This document shows, piece by piece, positions 45,391-54,050 of a DNA stretch of 64,000 nucleotides (its first letter is position 1; each line of letters starts with the position of its first letter). The translations under genes were made by a program, and so were the position numbers. The stretch is taken from assembly GCF_026343125.1 (NCBI RefSeq), contig NZ_JAPEMB010000001.1, positions 3,229,501-3,293,500 on the forward strand, given 5' to 3'. Source of the stretch: Streptomyces sp. NBC_00094 (GTDB lineage: Bacteria > Actinomycetota > Actinomycetes > Streptomycetales > Streptomycetaceae). The notes beneath the pieces were generated by a model. It did no database searches, was not told where the DNA came from, and saw only the letters and a list, made by a program, of their open reading frames with translations.

Positions 45391-45545
45391 CTGTCGGGTT
45401 CGGGCCAATGAGTTGCCCGGCCACGTGTCCTTGCACGTGGCTTCACCCCAAGCCGATCGTCGGCCGTCTGTCTCAACGGCCGGGGTCGGCACTTACCTTG
45501 GGTCCCCCGCTCCTGCCTTCGGCGCTTACGCGACGACTGTTCCCA
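45375..45545 (-). promoter_or_regulatory. ydaO (c-di-AMP) riboswitch in rpfA leader
   Basis: The minus-strand leader contains the hallmark blocks in order: GGAGCGGGGGACCCAAGG (45491-45508 region), a variable stem-loop, GGCTTGGGGTGAAGCC (45440-45455 region), CACGTG(N8)CACGTG stem, and CGAACCCGACAGCTCACC at the 3' side. These are the ydaO/yuaA consensus blocks. The known ligand is cyclic di-AMP. Ends are approximate. The last block runs directly into the hairpin covering the rpfA ribosome site. Confidence 0.85.
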
Positions 45546-45792
45546 TCAACCGACGGCAGGATTCGGCGTTTCGGTCGACGGGGCCCGCGGTGGCGAGCGG
45601 TTACGACCGTAGACACAGACCCACCGGAAGTTCAAAGAGGCGTATTGCGGAAATATCGCCCCTACTTGCCCTCCGGTGGGGGCTGTTTGCGCAGGTGGGA
45701 GGTGACGGGAGCAAAGTTCGCGGACGTGACACGCCAGTTGGGGCGAAGAGACCCATGTCTCACTTGCCCAGAACTGGACATAAGCCCCTGAA
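45546..45792 (-). promoter_or_regulatory. Upstream region of the riboswitch
   Basis: 247 bp between the end of the second Rpf gene and the riboswitch, lower in GC than its surroundings. It must hold the rpfA promoter, but I cannot fix -10 and -35 elements. No gene seen. Confidence 0.4.
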
Positions 45793-46938
45793 CTACCCCG
45801 CCTGCTCGGCCGAACCGTTCGTCAGGTCAAGGCTCTGACCAGGGACGATGAGGTTCGGATCGGCGCCCACGGTCCCGCGGTTGGCGTCATAGAGGGCGTT
45901 CCAGCCCCCGGGGAGTTCGTTTTCCTGTGCAATCTCGGACAGGTTGTCACCGGGCCGCACCGTGTAAGCGCCCGAAGCGTCCTGACTGTCCGTTGCGCCC
46001 GCATTCGTCACCCCGTCAGGCGTGGACGCCGTGGCGGAGCTTTCCGCCGACTTGTCCGCCTCCGAAGCGTGTCGTCCGGATTCGGGCGATGTGCCCGTTG
46101 CGCCCGTTGCGCCGGTTTCATCCGGAGCCGCCTCGCCCCGGTGCTTGCCGGTTCCGGGCGTGGCCGACGAGGTGTCACCCGTCGACGTTCCGGGCGTTCC
46201 GGGCGTAAGGGACGCATCGGGCGTCGCCGGGGTGGTCGGCGACGTCGTCGAGCCCGGGTCCGACGGCGTACCGGGAGTGACCGGCACCACGGGAGCGGTC
46301 GGGCTGACCGGCGTCGCGGGGGTGACGGGCACGACGGTCGCGGCGGGGTCCTTCGACGCCTGGCCGGACCCGACGGAGCCGACGGTCCCGGGGGACGCGG
46401 CGGATCCGGTCGGCGCGGTGGTCACGGCCGACTCGGCGGCCCTGGCCGCGGCGGAGACCTCCTCGGGGGTGACCGGGACGCCCGCGGTCCGGTTCGACTC
46501 CGCGACGGGCCCGGTGGGCGCCTTCGTCGCGGTGGCCGGGCCGGGGTCCACGCCCGTGGCCTTGCCGTCGTTCCTCAGGCCGGCGATCGGCGCGCAGGTG
46601 GCCCAGTCGGTGCTGCCGGCGGCGAGCGCCCTGTCGGCGACCGCGATCTGCTGGGCGCGGCTGGCGAGGTCGGGGCTGGGCGCGTAGGCGAGGCCGCCGT
46701 TCCGCTCCCAGCTGTCCTGCGTGAACTGCAGGCCGCCGTACATCCCGTTGCCGAAGTTCGCACTCCACTGGCCACCGGACTCGCACTCGGCGACCCGGTC
46801 CCAGGTGGCGGAGTCGGCGGCGGAGGCGGAGCCGGTGGCGAGCAGCGGCAGCGCCATCGCCGAACCGGTCACGCCCGCGGCGACGACGATGGCGGGGGCC
46901 TGACGGGGGCGACGGTGTCTTCCGTTCCCGGAGCGCAT
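45793..46938 (-). CDS. Secreted Rpf/LysM protein with long Pro/Thr/Ser/Ala linker
   Basis: 381 aa from ATG 46936-46938, with AAAGG eight bases upstream. Signal peptide about 1-40. Rpf domain has ATWDRVAECESGGQW with catalytic Glu53 and GMYGGLQFTQDSW. About 190 low-complexity residues rich in TP, GT and SA follow, then a C-terminal LysM with YTVRPGDNLSEIAQ. A second muralytic resuscitation factor next to rpfA, but not behind a riboswitch. The linker probably spans the wall. Confidence 0.92.
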   Translation of the reverse strand: MRSGNGRHRRPRQAPAIVVAAGVTGSAMALPLLATGSASAADSATWDRVAECESGGQWSANFGNGMYGGLQFTQDSWERNGGLAYAPSPDLASRAQQIAVADRALAAGSTDWATCAPIAGLRNDGKATGVDPGPATATKAPTGPVAESNRTAGVPVTPEEVSAAARAAESAVTTAPTGSAASPGTVGSVGSGQASKDPAATVVPVTPATPVSPTAPVVPVTPGTPSDPGSTTSPTTPATPDASLTPGTPGTSTGDTSSATPGTGKHRGEAAPDETGATGATGTSPESGRHASEADKSAESSATASTPDGVTNAGATDSQDASGAYTVRPGDNLSEIAQENELPGGWNALYDANRGTVGADPNLIVPGQSLDLTNGSAEQAG

Positions 46939-47056
46939 AGGAACGCCTTTCGCGTGGCGGCTGAGACTGCCGGGAAACGTAGCGGCATTCGAACGCTCAT
47001 CACAAGTCGATGGACCCCCGATCACGCGAAGATCACAGTTCTGACGCTCCGTCAGT

Positions 47057-48304
47057 TCACTGCAGTCGTACGGAAGGGGAGAATTCCACCGGAAGCGTTC
47101 GCAATCCCCGCATGATGAGCCCCCCGCGCCACCGCAGTTCGGCCGGATCGGCCGCAAGTCGCAGGTCCGGCAGCCGAGTCAGCAGCGTCGCGAGCGCGGC
47201 CTGTCCCTCCAGCCGGGCGAGCGGCGCCCCCAGGCAGTAGTGGATGCCGTGCCCGTACCCGAGGTGCTGGTTGTCGCGCCGGGACAGGTCCAGCGTGTCC
47301 GCGTCCGCGAACCGCTCCGGGTCCCGGTTCGCGGCGGCGAGCACCACGAGCACCGGGTCGCCCGCCGGGATCTCCTGCCCGCCGATGGTCAGCGGCTCCG
47401 TCGCGTACCGCCAGGTGGCCATCTCCACCGGCCCGTCGTACCGCAGCAGCTCCTCGACCCCGGTCTCCAGGAGTCCCGTCTCCCCGGCGGCGATCGAGGC
47501 CTGGAGCCGCTCCCGCTGCCCGGGGTGGCCCAGCAGCTGGTAGACGCCGTTCCCGATGAGGTTCACGGTCGTCTCGAAACCGGCGAAGAGGATGATGAAG
47601 GCCATCGCGGCGGCCTCGTTCTCCGTGAGGTGCTCGCCGTGGTCCGAGGCCCGGATGAGCCCCGAGATGAGGTCCTCGCCGGGCTCCTCGCGCTTGCGGT
47701 GGATGAGCTCCGCGAGATAGCCGCGCATCTTCTTCACCGACCGGGCGACCCCGCCGCGCGGCCCGCCGCCGTGCCGGATCATCATCCCGGCCCAGTCCCG
47801 GAAGTCGTCCTGGTCCTCCGGCGGGACACCGAGCAGGTCACAGATCGCGTAGATGGGGAGCGGGAAGGCGAAGCCGTGGATGAGGTCCGCGCTCCCCTTC
47901 TCCACGAAGCCGTCGATGAGCCGGTCGGTCAGCTCCTGCACGCGCGGTGCGAACTCCGCGACCCGGCGCGGGGTGAAGGCCTTCGAGACGAGCCGCCGCA
48001 GCCGGGTGTGGTCGGGCGGGTCGATGTTGAGCAGATGCGTCATCAGCTCGGCCTTGCGCTCCCCCGGGATGCCCGTCTTCCCCTTCGCGTGCGGGGACTC
48101 GTCGTGGTGCGCGGGGTTCTTGGACAGCCGCTGGTCCGCGAGGGCCTGCCGGGCGTCCCCGTACCGGGTCACGAGCCAGGCCTCGACCCCGCTGGGCAGC
48201 TTCGTCCGGTGCACGGGCGCGTGCTCCCGGAGCCAGGCGTAGGAGGGGTACGGATCGCTGGCGAACTCCCAGGTGAAGAGCTCGGGGACGGGGGTAGTGC
48301 TCAC
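47057..48304 (-). CDS. Cytochrome P450
   Basis: 415 aa from GTG 48302-48304. I-helix oxygen-activation motif AGFETT (241-246). ExxR at 285-288 (EELLR). Haem loop GYGHGIHYCLGAPLAR with Cys357. The usual Phe seven before Cys is Tyr here, which is common in actinobacterial P450s. ANRDPERF is also standard. A class I bacterial monooxygenase, so it needs a ferredoxin and reductase, and none is adjacent. The GGAGG site almost abuts the start codon, so exact start is uncertain. Substrate unknown. Confidence 0.93.
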   Translation of the reverse strand: MSTTPVPELFTWEFASDPYPSYAWLREHAPVHRTKLPSGVEAWLVTRYGDARQALADQRLSKNPAHHDESPHAKGKTGIPGERKAELMTHLLNIDPPDHTRLRRLVSKAFTPRRVAEFAPRVQELTDRLIDGFVEKGSADLIHGFAFPLPIYAICDLLGVPPEDQDDFRDWAGMMIRHGGGPRGGVARSVKKMRGYLAELIHRKREEPGEDLISGLIRASDHGEHLTENEAAAMAFIILFAGFETTVNLIGNGVYQLLGHPGQRERLQASIAAGETGLLETGVEELLRYDGPVEMATWRYATEPLTIGGQEIPAGDPVLVVLAAANRDPERFADADTLDLSRRDNQHLGYGHGIHYCLGAPLARLEGQAALATLLTRLPDLRLAADPAELRWRGGLIMRGLRTLPVEFSPSVRLQ

Positions 48305-48377
48305 CCTCCGACGGTACAGGGCGGCCTCGGGGGAACAATCATGGAGAACCCGTGATCAAGAGGTGTGCGCCGTGCCT

Positions 48378-48383
48378 TAGATT
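48378..48383 (+). promoter_or_regulatory. Candidate -10 for leaderless globin-reductase transcript
   Basis: TAGATT ends seven bases before GTG 48391, the spacing expected if transcription starts at the start codon. Confidence 0.4.
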
Positions 48384-48390
48384 CTTGCCA

Positions 48391-49602
48391 GTGGATCCCC
48401 AGCTGATCAGAAGCACGTTCGCGATCGTCGAGAGACGGGCCGAGCATGCCGTCACCTTCTTCTACTCGCACCTCTTCTGGCACAACCCGGCCGTACGCGA
48501 GCTCTTCCCCCCGGACATGGTCCCGCAGCGGGACCGGCTCTTCGCCGCGCTCACCCATGTGGTGACGCATCTGGAGGATCCCGCGCTCGCCGGCTACCTG
48601 GGGCACCTGGGCCGCGACCACCGCAAGTTCCTGGCCTCACCCGCGCTGTACGCCGCCGTCGGGGAGAGCCTGATCGCCGCGTTCGCGCACGCGGCCGGCT
48701 CCGCCTGGACGATCGAGGCGGAGAAGGCCTGGACCGAGGCGTACGGGCTCGTGGCCGACCTGATGCTCGCGGGCGCCGACGAGGCCTCCGGGACCGGGGA
48801 GCCCGCCTGGTGGGACGCGGACGTCGTCCGCCACGAGCGGTACGGCGACAGCCTGGCCGTCCTGACCCTGCGGCCCCGGCAGCCCTTCCCGTACGCCGCC
48901 GGCCAGTACGTCAGCGTCAGCTCGCTCCGGGTCCCGCGCGTCTGGCGCACCTACTCCCTCGCGAACGCGCCCCGCCCGGACGGCACGCTCGACCTCCACG
49001 TGAGCCGGATCCCCGGCGGCGCGATGAGCACGGCGCTCGTCGGCGAGACGGGGCCCGGCGAGGTCCTGCGGCTCAGCGCCCCGGGCGGCGGCCTCGCCGC
49101 GCGTCCGCCCTCGGGCGGACCCCGCACGTATATATGCGGGGGTACGGGCTGGGCCCCGGTGAAGGCCCTCCTGGAGGCGGCCGCCGAGTCCGAGCCGGAG
49201 CTGGAGGGCCGGCTGTTCGTCGTGGCCCGCGCCAAGGACCACCTGTACGGACGCCCGGACGCCGAGGCCCTGAAGGAACGTCTCCCCGGACTGAACGTCA
49301 CCTACATCACCGCGGCCCCCGGACGCCGCCGCGACCAGGCGACCGAGCGGCTGCTCCAGGCACTCCGGGCCTGCGAGCAGTGGCCGGCGCACGACGTCTA
49401 CCTCGCGGGGCCGCCCGGCTTCCTGACGGAGGTCGTCGAGGCCCTGGAGGACCTGGGCACCGACCCGGACCGGATCCACCACGACACCCTGCCGTCCGTC
49501 GGCCGCTTCACGGCCCGCCCGAGCTCCGCGGCCGAACGCCTCCTCGGCCCGCCCCAGCTCCACTGGCACGACCCGGACGCCCGCGCACCGCGCGAGGACT
49601 GA
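48391..49602 (+). CDS. Globin fused to FAD/NAD(P)H reductase (flavohaemoprotein-like)
   Basis: 403 aa. Globin domain 1-135 has B10 Tyr25 (FFYSHLF) and proximal His77 (GRDHRKF). The ferredoxin-reductase-type FAD domain has RTYSLANAP (R186, Y188, S189). The NAD(P)H domain has CGGTGWAPVKALL and YLAGPPGF. Architecture is that of Hmp-like flavohaemoglobins, which detoxify nitric oxide. The globin part is close to truncated or single-domain forms in the A-helix. Start taken at GTG 48391 (leaderless-like); GTG 48352 would add 13 residues. Confidence 0.9.
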   Translation: MDPQLIRSTFAIVERRAEHAVTFFYSHLFWHNPAVRELFPPDMVPQRDRLFAALTHVVTHLEDPALAGYLGHLGRDHRKFLASPALYAAVGESLIAAFAHAAGSAWTIEAEKAWTEAYGLVADLMLAGADEASGTGEPAWWDADVVRHERYGDSLAVLTLRPRQPFPYAAGQYVSVSSLRVPRVWRTYSLANAPRPDGTLDLHVSRIPGGAMSTALVGETGPGEVLRLSAPGGGLAARPPSGGPRTYICGGTGWAPVKALLEAAAESEPELEGRLFVVARAKDHLYGRPDAEALKERLPGLNVTYITAAPGRRRDQATERLLQALRACEQWPAHDVYLAGPPGFLTEVVEALEDLGTDPDRIHHDTLPSVGRFTARPSSAAERLLGPPQLHWHDPDARAPRED

Positions 49603-49611
49603 GCCGGGGCC

Positions 49612-49824
49612 TCAGGCGCGGGCGTGGGCGCGCGTGCGCAGGCGCCACACGACGACCCGCACCAGCCTTGTCACGGCCCACAGTGCGAGCAGCCCGAACA
49701 TGGTCCGCCACCACCAGGCCGAGTCGTCGCCCGCCGCCTCCCACAGGGCGAACAGGGCAAGCATGACCGTCCCGCCCAGATCGCCGACGGCAACCGGCCG
49801 TCGGAGCTCCTTCCGCTCCGTCAC
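49612..49824 (-). CDS. Small membrane protein
   Basis: 70 aa from GTG 49822-49824, overlapping the MazG stop as GTGA. Two hydrophobic segments (about 15-29 and 37-55) joined by DDSAWWWR, with a basic C-terminus. No family recognised. Translationally coupled to mazG. Confidence 0.65.
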   Translation of the reverse strand: MTERKELRRPVAVGDLGGTVMLALFALWEAAGDDSAWWWRTMFGLLALWAVTRLVRVVVWRLRTRAHARA

Positions 49825-50780
49825 AGCCCTTCCACCGCGCGGATCGCGTCGCGGTACGTACGGGCCGCCGCGCGCAGGGCCGCCTCCGGGTCCACGCCCG
49901 CCGCCTCCGCCCGTGCGGCGAGGCCGAGCAGCTCGTACCCGATGCCCTCGCCCTCCGGCAGGGGCACGTCGAGCCCCGCCGTCCGCACCCGGCCCGCGAG
50001 CTTCGCGGCGAGCGCGAGTCCCGGCTGGCCGAGCGGCACCCCGTCGGTCACGGACTCCCGCTGCTTCTCGACGGCCTTGGTCCGCAGCCAGAGGGCCTTG
50101 ACCTCCTCGGGCGTCTCGGCGGTCGCGTCCCCGAAGACGTGCGGGTGCCGGTGGATCAGCTTCTCCACGATCGTCGCGGCGACGTCGTCCACGGAGAACG
50201 GCTCCTCCGGGTCGTCCTCGGCGACGCGGGCGTGGAAGATCACCTGGAGCAGGACGTCCCCGAGCTCCTCGCGCAGCTCCTCGCGGTCGCCGACCTCGAT
50301 CGCCTCGACGAGTTCGTACGCCTCCTCGATGCCGTACTTGGCGAGGCCGTCGTGCGTCTGCCGGGAGGACCACGGGCACTCGCGCCGGATGCGGTCCATG
50401 ACCTGCACCAGGTCCAGGAGGCGGGAGCCGGGCAGGTCGTACGAGCCGGGGAGCAGCTCCAGGTCGGGCATGGAGACCCGGCCGGAGCCGGCGAGCCGGG
50501 CGAGCCCGTCGGTCAGCGCGCGGTCGCCCTCGCCGGAGGGGAGCAGCACGACGGTCCGGCCGCCGGCGCACTCCTCGACGAGCTCCTGCGCGGTGGGCCG
50601 GACGTGCTCGACGGCGACCCCGGCCTCCTTCAGGTACGGCAGCTGGGGGTGGTGCTCGTCGGAACAGAGCACCCGGTCCGCGCCGTGCAGCGCCTGCCAC
50701 GCGGGCCAGGACAGCAGTCCGGGCGCCACGCGGTGGCTGGCGGTGAGCAGAACGATGCGGCCGGGGCTCTCAGATGTCAC
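49821..50780 (-). CDS. mazG: Nucleoside triphosphate pyrophosphohydrolase MazG
   Basis: 319 aa from GTG 50778-50780. The N-terminal ~105 residues resemble the tetrapyrrole methylase-like domain seen in long MazG proteins. The MazG core has CPWSSRQTHDGLAKYGIEEAYELVEAI and EELGDVLLQVIFHA, which supply the EExxE and ExxD Mg ligands. PHVFGD and ALWLRTK follow. Hydrolyses non-canonical or stress NTPs to NMP and PPi. Lies downstream of the SurA-like lipoprotein. Confidence 0.92.
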   Translation of the reverse strand: MTSESPGRIVLLTASHRVAPGLLSWPAWQALHGADRVLCSDEHHPQLPYLKEAGVAVEHVRPTAQELVEECAGGRTVVLLPSGEGDRALTDGLARLAGSGRVSMPDLELLPGSYDLPGSRLLDLVQVMDRIRRECPWSSRQTHDGLAKYGIEEAYELVEAIEVGDREELREELGDVLLQVIFHARVAEDDPEEPFSVDDVAATIVEKLIHRHPHVFGDATAETPEEVKALWLRTKAVEKQRESVTDGVPLGQPGLALAAKLAGRVRTAGLDVPLPEGEGIGYELLGLAARAEAAGVDPEAALRAAARTYRDAIRAVEGL

Positions 50781-50817
50781 CCCTCGAACCTACCGGGAGC
50801 CGGACACCGGTCCGGAC

Positions 50818-51468
50818 TCAGGCACCGGCCTGAGCCGCGCCGGGGTCCCTGCTGATCTGCCGCAGCCACGGGCTGGTCGCGGCGGCGAGCTGGACCTGGG
50901 AGTCGTCCCAGGCGCCGAAGCGCGGGTTCACGTCGATGTCGAGGGACTTCGAGGCGGCGGTGAAGACGTCCGTGAGCTTCTTCTGGCCGTCGGGGGTCTC
51001 GGTGATCCCCAGCTTCTCGGCGATCTTGTTCATGAGGACGTTGCGGCGGACGACGTCGTCGATCTGGTCGGGTGCCACGCCCTGCTCCTGGAGCAGGACG
51101 GCGGCCAGCCGGTCCTCGCCGCCGCTCTGCTGGACGAAGGCGGTGCGGGTCTGCTGGAGCTCGGCGCGGGTGGCGGTGACGCCGTTCTCCTTCGCGACGG
51201 CGGCCACGACCCGGTCGAAGATCAGGCCGTTGAGCTTGCGGCGGCTGAGGTCACCGCTGGTGCCGAGCAGCTGGGCGGCCTGCGGGGAGGCGGCCTGCGC
51301 GGCCCGCGCGTCCTTGACCTGCGCCTGGAGGGTGGAGACCTCGATCCGCTCGCCGCCGACGACGGCCGCCGCTCCTGGATGGGCGTCACTCCCGCAGGCG
51401 GTGAGCAACGGCGCCGCGAGGAGCGCGGCGGAGACGGAGAGAGCAATGCGGCGATCGCGGCGGTGCAC
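50818..51468 (-). CDS. SurA-N-like secreted lipoprotein
   Basis: 216 aa from GTG 51466-51468, with GGGAGG six bases upstream. Lipobox LLTAC (Cys about residue 21) after a hydrophobic stretch. The mature helical body (GERIEVSTLQAQVKDAR, SRRKLNGLIFDRVVAAVAKENG, VAPDQIDDVVRRN) matches the SurA/PrsA N-terminal chaperone fold. No PPIase domain is present. Likely an extracytoplasmic folding factor. Paired with mazG 37 bp downstream. Confidence 0.88.
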   Translation of the reverse strand: MHRRDRRIALSVSAALLAAPLLTACGSDAHPGAAAVVGGERIEVSTLQAQVKDARAAQAASPQAAQLLGTSGDLSRRKLNGLIFDRVVAAVAKENGVTATRAELQQTRTAFVQQSGGEDRLAAVLLQEQGVAPDQIDDVVRRNVLMNKIAEKLGITETPDGQKKLTDVFTAASKSLDIDVNPRFGAWDDSQVQLAAATSPWLRQISRDPGAAQAGA

Positions 51469-51548
51469 AGGAGCCTCCCGGGCGGGTCGTGCGTCAGTTG
51501 AACGACCTTGCGGTGATCGATGGTAGGGAGTCGCCGGGGCCGTAGCCA

Positions 51549-52553
51549 CTACTTCGGAGCGACTGTTTCCCACAACGAGTCACCGGTCCGCCTGGTGTCG
51601 GCCCGCATCTCGCTCTCCTTGGGCCCCGTCTCCGTCTCCTGCACCAGGTAGTGGGGGCGCCGTTTCACCTCGTAGTAGATGCGGCCGACGTACTCGCCGA
51701 TGAGTCCGACCATCACCATCTGGACGCCGGCGAGTGCGGTGACGGCGACGAGGAGGGTGACGTAGCCGGGTGTGTCGACGCCGTTGACCAGGGCGTCTCC
51801 GACGATCCAGGCGGAGTAGAGGAAGGCGAGGGAGACGAGGAGCAGGCCGAGGTAGACGGCGGCCCGCAGGGGCTTGTTGTTGAAGGAGAGGAGTCCGTCG
51901 AGCCCGTAGTTGAGGAGCTTGCCGAAGGTCCACTTGGAGCGGCCCTGTTCGCGGACGGCGTTCTCGTAGGAGAACGTCGTCGTCCGGAAACCGACCCAGG
52001 CGAAGAGGCCCTTGGAGAAGCGGTTGTACTCGCCGAGGCCGAGGAGGGCGTCGACGGTACGGCGGGAGAGCAGCCGGAAGTCGCCGACGCCGTCGACGAG
52101 CTCGACGTCCACGAGCCGGTTGATGGCCCGGTAGTACAGCCGGGCGGTCAGGGTGCGGGTGACGCGGTCTCCCTCGCGGGTGCGGCGGGCGACGACCTGG
52201 TCGTACCCCTCGGCGTGCAGGGCGACCATGCGGTGCACGAGCTCGGGCGGGTGCTGGAGGTCGGCGTCCATGATCACCACGGCGTCGCCGGCGGCGTGGC
52301 GGAGGCCGGCGAGCATCGCGGCCTCCTTGCCGAAGTTGCGGCTGAAGGAGACGTAGCGGACGCGGCCGGGGTCGGCGGCGGCGAGCTCCTGGAGGAGCGG
52401 GAGGGTCCGGTCCCGGCTGCCGTCGTCCACGTAGACCAGCTCGAAGTCCCCCTCGAGACGGGAGAATTCGTCGGTCACGCGGGCATGGAAGCGGGTGAGG
52501 ACGTCGTCCTCGTTGAAGCACGGGACCACGATCGAGAGCAGCACGCGGACCAC
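51549..52553 (-). CDS. GtrB/CsbB-like polyprenyl-phosphate glycosyltransferase
   Basis: 334 aa from about GTG 52551-52553. GT2 domain: LSIVVPCFNEDDVL, YVDDGSRDRT, MDADLQHPPE. Then FGKLLNYGLDGLLSFNNKPL leads into two C-terminal transmembrane helices. This is the GtrB/Csb/DPM1-like layout, in which a sugar is loaded onto undecaprenyl phosphate. A divergent YfhO-like partner lies at 54051, separated by the tnpB element. The start is uncertain because the element sits immediately upstream; GTG 52542-52544 is the alternative. Confidence 0.85.
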   Translation of the reverse strand: MVRVLLSIVVPCFNEDDVLTRFHARVTDEFSRLEGDFELVYVDDGSRDRTLPLLQELAAADPGRVRYVSFSRNFGKEAAMLAGLRHAAGDAVVIMDADLQHPPELVHRMVALHAEGYDQVVARRTREGDRVTRTLTARLYYRAINRLVDVELVDGVGDFRLLSRRTVDALLGLGEYNRFSKGLFAWVGFRTTTFSYENAVREQGRSKWTFGKLLNYGLDGLLSFNNKPLRAAVYLGLLLVSLAFLYSAWIVGDALVNGVDTPGYVTLLVAVTALAGVQMVMVGLIGEYVGRIYYEVKRRPHYLVQETETGPKESEMRADTRRTGDSLWETVAPK

Positions 52554-52611
52554 GACAACGGAGCCCGGTGTCCCAGCCGGTCCGCGTGGATGGCGGACAG
52601 ACGACCATTGC

Positions 52612-52720
52612 GTCAACTTCTCTGCCCAGAGGGCGTTGATTGCAAGTGGAGCGCGGCTGGCTGCCGCGTGGTTCCCCTGCGTCCGGAATCAGCGTGTGCT
52701 GATTCTGGGGCGGTTGACCG
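52612..52720 (-). ncRNA. Possible omega-RNA / right-end element of tnpB
   Basis: TnpB guide RNAs are made from the 3' end of tnpB and the element right end. This stretch holds two perfect hairpins immediately at and beyond the tnpB stop. Position and structure fit; there is no expression evidence. Confidence 0.35.
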
Positions 52721-53879
52721 CGCCCCGCTTCCACGCGGCTTCGCCTCGGTGGGCGATGTTGCGGGAGCCGTTGTGGTCCGCGTGCATGACGGTCCCGCAG
52801 GACCGGCAGACGAACCGTGCTTGATCCACACGGTTGGTCCGGTGGGTGTGCCAGCACTCGGAGCACTGGCGGGAGGTGTTGCGCGGGTCCACGAAGACCA
52901 CGGGCACCCCCGCCCGTCGCGCCTTGTACTCGACGAAACCGCCGAGCTGGGCGAACGCCCAGGAGTGCAGTCGTGCCCGCTGGTCCTTCTTGGCCGTAAC
53001 CCTCTGCCGAATGCCCGAGAGGTCTTCCAGGGCGATCCCGCGCGAGGTGCGTTCAGCGGTGGCGACGAGCTGTTTGGCGATGATGTGGTTGGTGTTGACG
53101 GCGTGCCGGGCCTCCCGGCGACGGACACGCTTCAAGACCCGCTTCGCGGACTTGGTGCGCTTCTTCTGCAACTTCTGCCGCAGGTCACGGTGTCGCTGCC
53201 GGTAGCGGTTGAGCCTGCGGCCGGCCATGATCTCGCCGTCCGAGGTGGTGGCGATGTTGACGATGCCGAGGTCCACGCCGAGGAAGCCGTCCGGCTCGAA
53301 CACCTCGGGCTCGGGGATGTCGATGGTGGCGACCAGGAAGAACCTGCCGTCCCGCATCACCAGATCCGACTCTCCCTCGCGGGAGGCCAGGAGCTCGAAT
53401 GCCTGATCAGAGCAGACGAACGGAACGTGCTTGATCCGCCCGGCCACGGTCCAGATCGACACCGTACGGGCGTCGAGGTTCCACGTCAGGATGCGGTCGT
53501 CGAACGGCTGAGCCGCGTCCTCACGGAACCGGATCGGCTTCGCCTCCGCCCGCACGCGCCGCTTCGAGCCCTCCCGGCCGATGTTCCCGGCCTTGATGTT
53601 GCCTTTCAGGGTGGCGTAGGCGTCGCAGACCTTCTTCACGACCCGCACAGCGGGCTGGGCCCCAAGGTCGTAATCCGCCTTGAGGGTGAAGTACACCTCC
53701 TGCTGCAACACGTTCCGCCGCTTGAGGTTCTTGGCGAAAGCCACGTCCGAAGCATGGTTCGCGGCCCGGTTGCAGGCACGCAGGGTCGCCGCCAGCGCAT
53801 CCGCGTCATACGCGGACGCAGGCAACAACTTCACCTGCGCGACAATTTTCACGCAAACCACGCTAGTACGATCGGTCAT
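52689..53879 (-). CDS. tnpB: TnpB, IS605/IS1341-family RNA-guided nuclease
   Basis: 396 aa from ATG 53877-53879; GTG 53850-53852, giving VKIVAQVKLLP, is the commoner TnpB start position. RuvC catalytic triad is complete: D203 (GVDLGI), E285 (ALEDLSGI), D368 (HADHNGSRNIA). Zn ribbon Cys339, 342, 358 and 361 intact. Basic helix 225-260 is rich in Arg/Lys. Length matches functional TnpB (about 400). Codon use is slightly less GC-biased than neighbours. Acts with an omega-RNA to cut targets next to a TAM. Confidence 0.93.
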   Translation of the reverse strand: MTDRTSVVCVKIVAQVKLLPASAYDADALAATLRACNRAANHASDVAFAKNLKRRNVLQQEVYFTLKADYDLGAQPAVRVVKKVCDAYATLKGNIKAGNIGREGSKRRVRAEAKPIRFREDAAQPFDDRILTWNLDARTVSIWTVAGRIKHVPFVCSDQAFELLASREGESDLVMRDGRFFLVATIDIPEPEVFEPDGFLGVDLGIVNIATTSDGEIMAGRRLNRYRQRHRDLRQKLQKKRTKSAKRVLKRVRRREARHAVNTNHIIAKQLVATAERTSRGIALEDLSGIRQRVTAKKDQRARLHSWAFAQLGGFVEYKARRAGVPVVFVDPRNTSRQCSECWHTHRTNRVDQARFVCRSCGTVMHADHNGSRNIAHRGEAAWKRGAVNRPRISTR

Positions 53880-54050
53880 AGGAGAGCAACTCGCCCCCGG
53901 GTGCGCCGAAGGGAGCTCCACCGCTCCACACCTTCACGCCAGCAGGCGATTGCTCCCGGGCCTGAATCCGGAACGCCCCGGCTAATACGCGGTGAACTGT
54001 CCTGCTGTATCTGCCTCTTCCCGTCGGGGCACTGGCATATTCGACCCGTC

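Larger units (their letters stand above)
52600..53970 (-). mobile_element. IS605/IS1341-type element (tnpB only), ends approximate
   Basis: tnpB with flanking hairpins between two genes that look like a former divergent pair. Hairpin 1 spans the tnpB stop: GAATCAGC (52686-52693) with GCTGATTC (52698-52705), 4-nt loop. Hairpin 2: CGCGGC (52652-52657) with GCCGCG (52663-52668). Subterminal hairpins are usual at IS200/IS605 right ends. No tnpA is present, and precise ends cannot be read without an empty-site comparison. Confidence 0.6.

Noticed and set aside
52600..53970. Cas12-type CRISPR effector
   Set aside because: About 396 aa, no array or adaptation genes, and the domain order is that of IS605 TnpB.
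51651..54050. Upstream extension of the YfhO-like frame through the GT2 and tnpB genes
   Set aside because: Open frame only because of high GC. The family start is at 54051 and two confident genes lie antisense.
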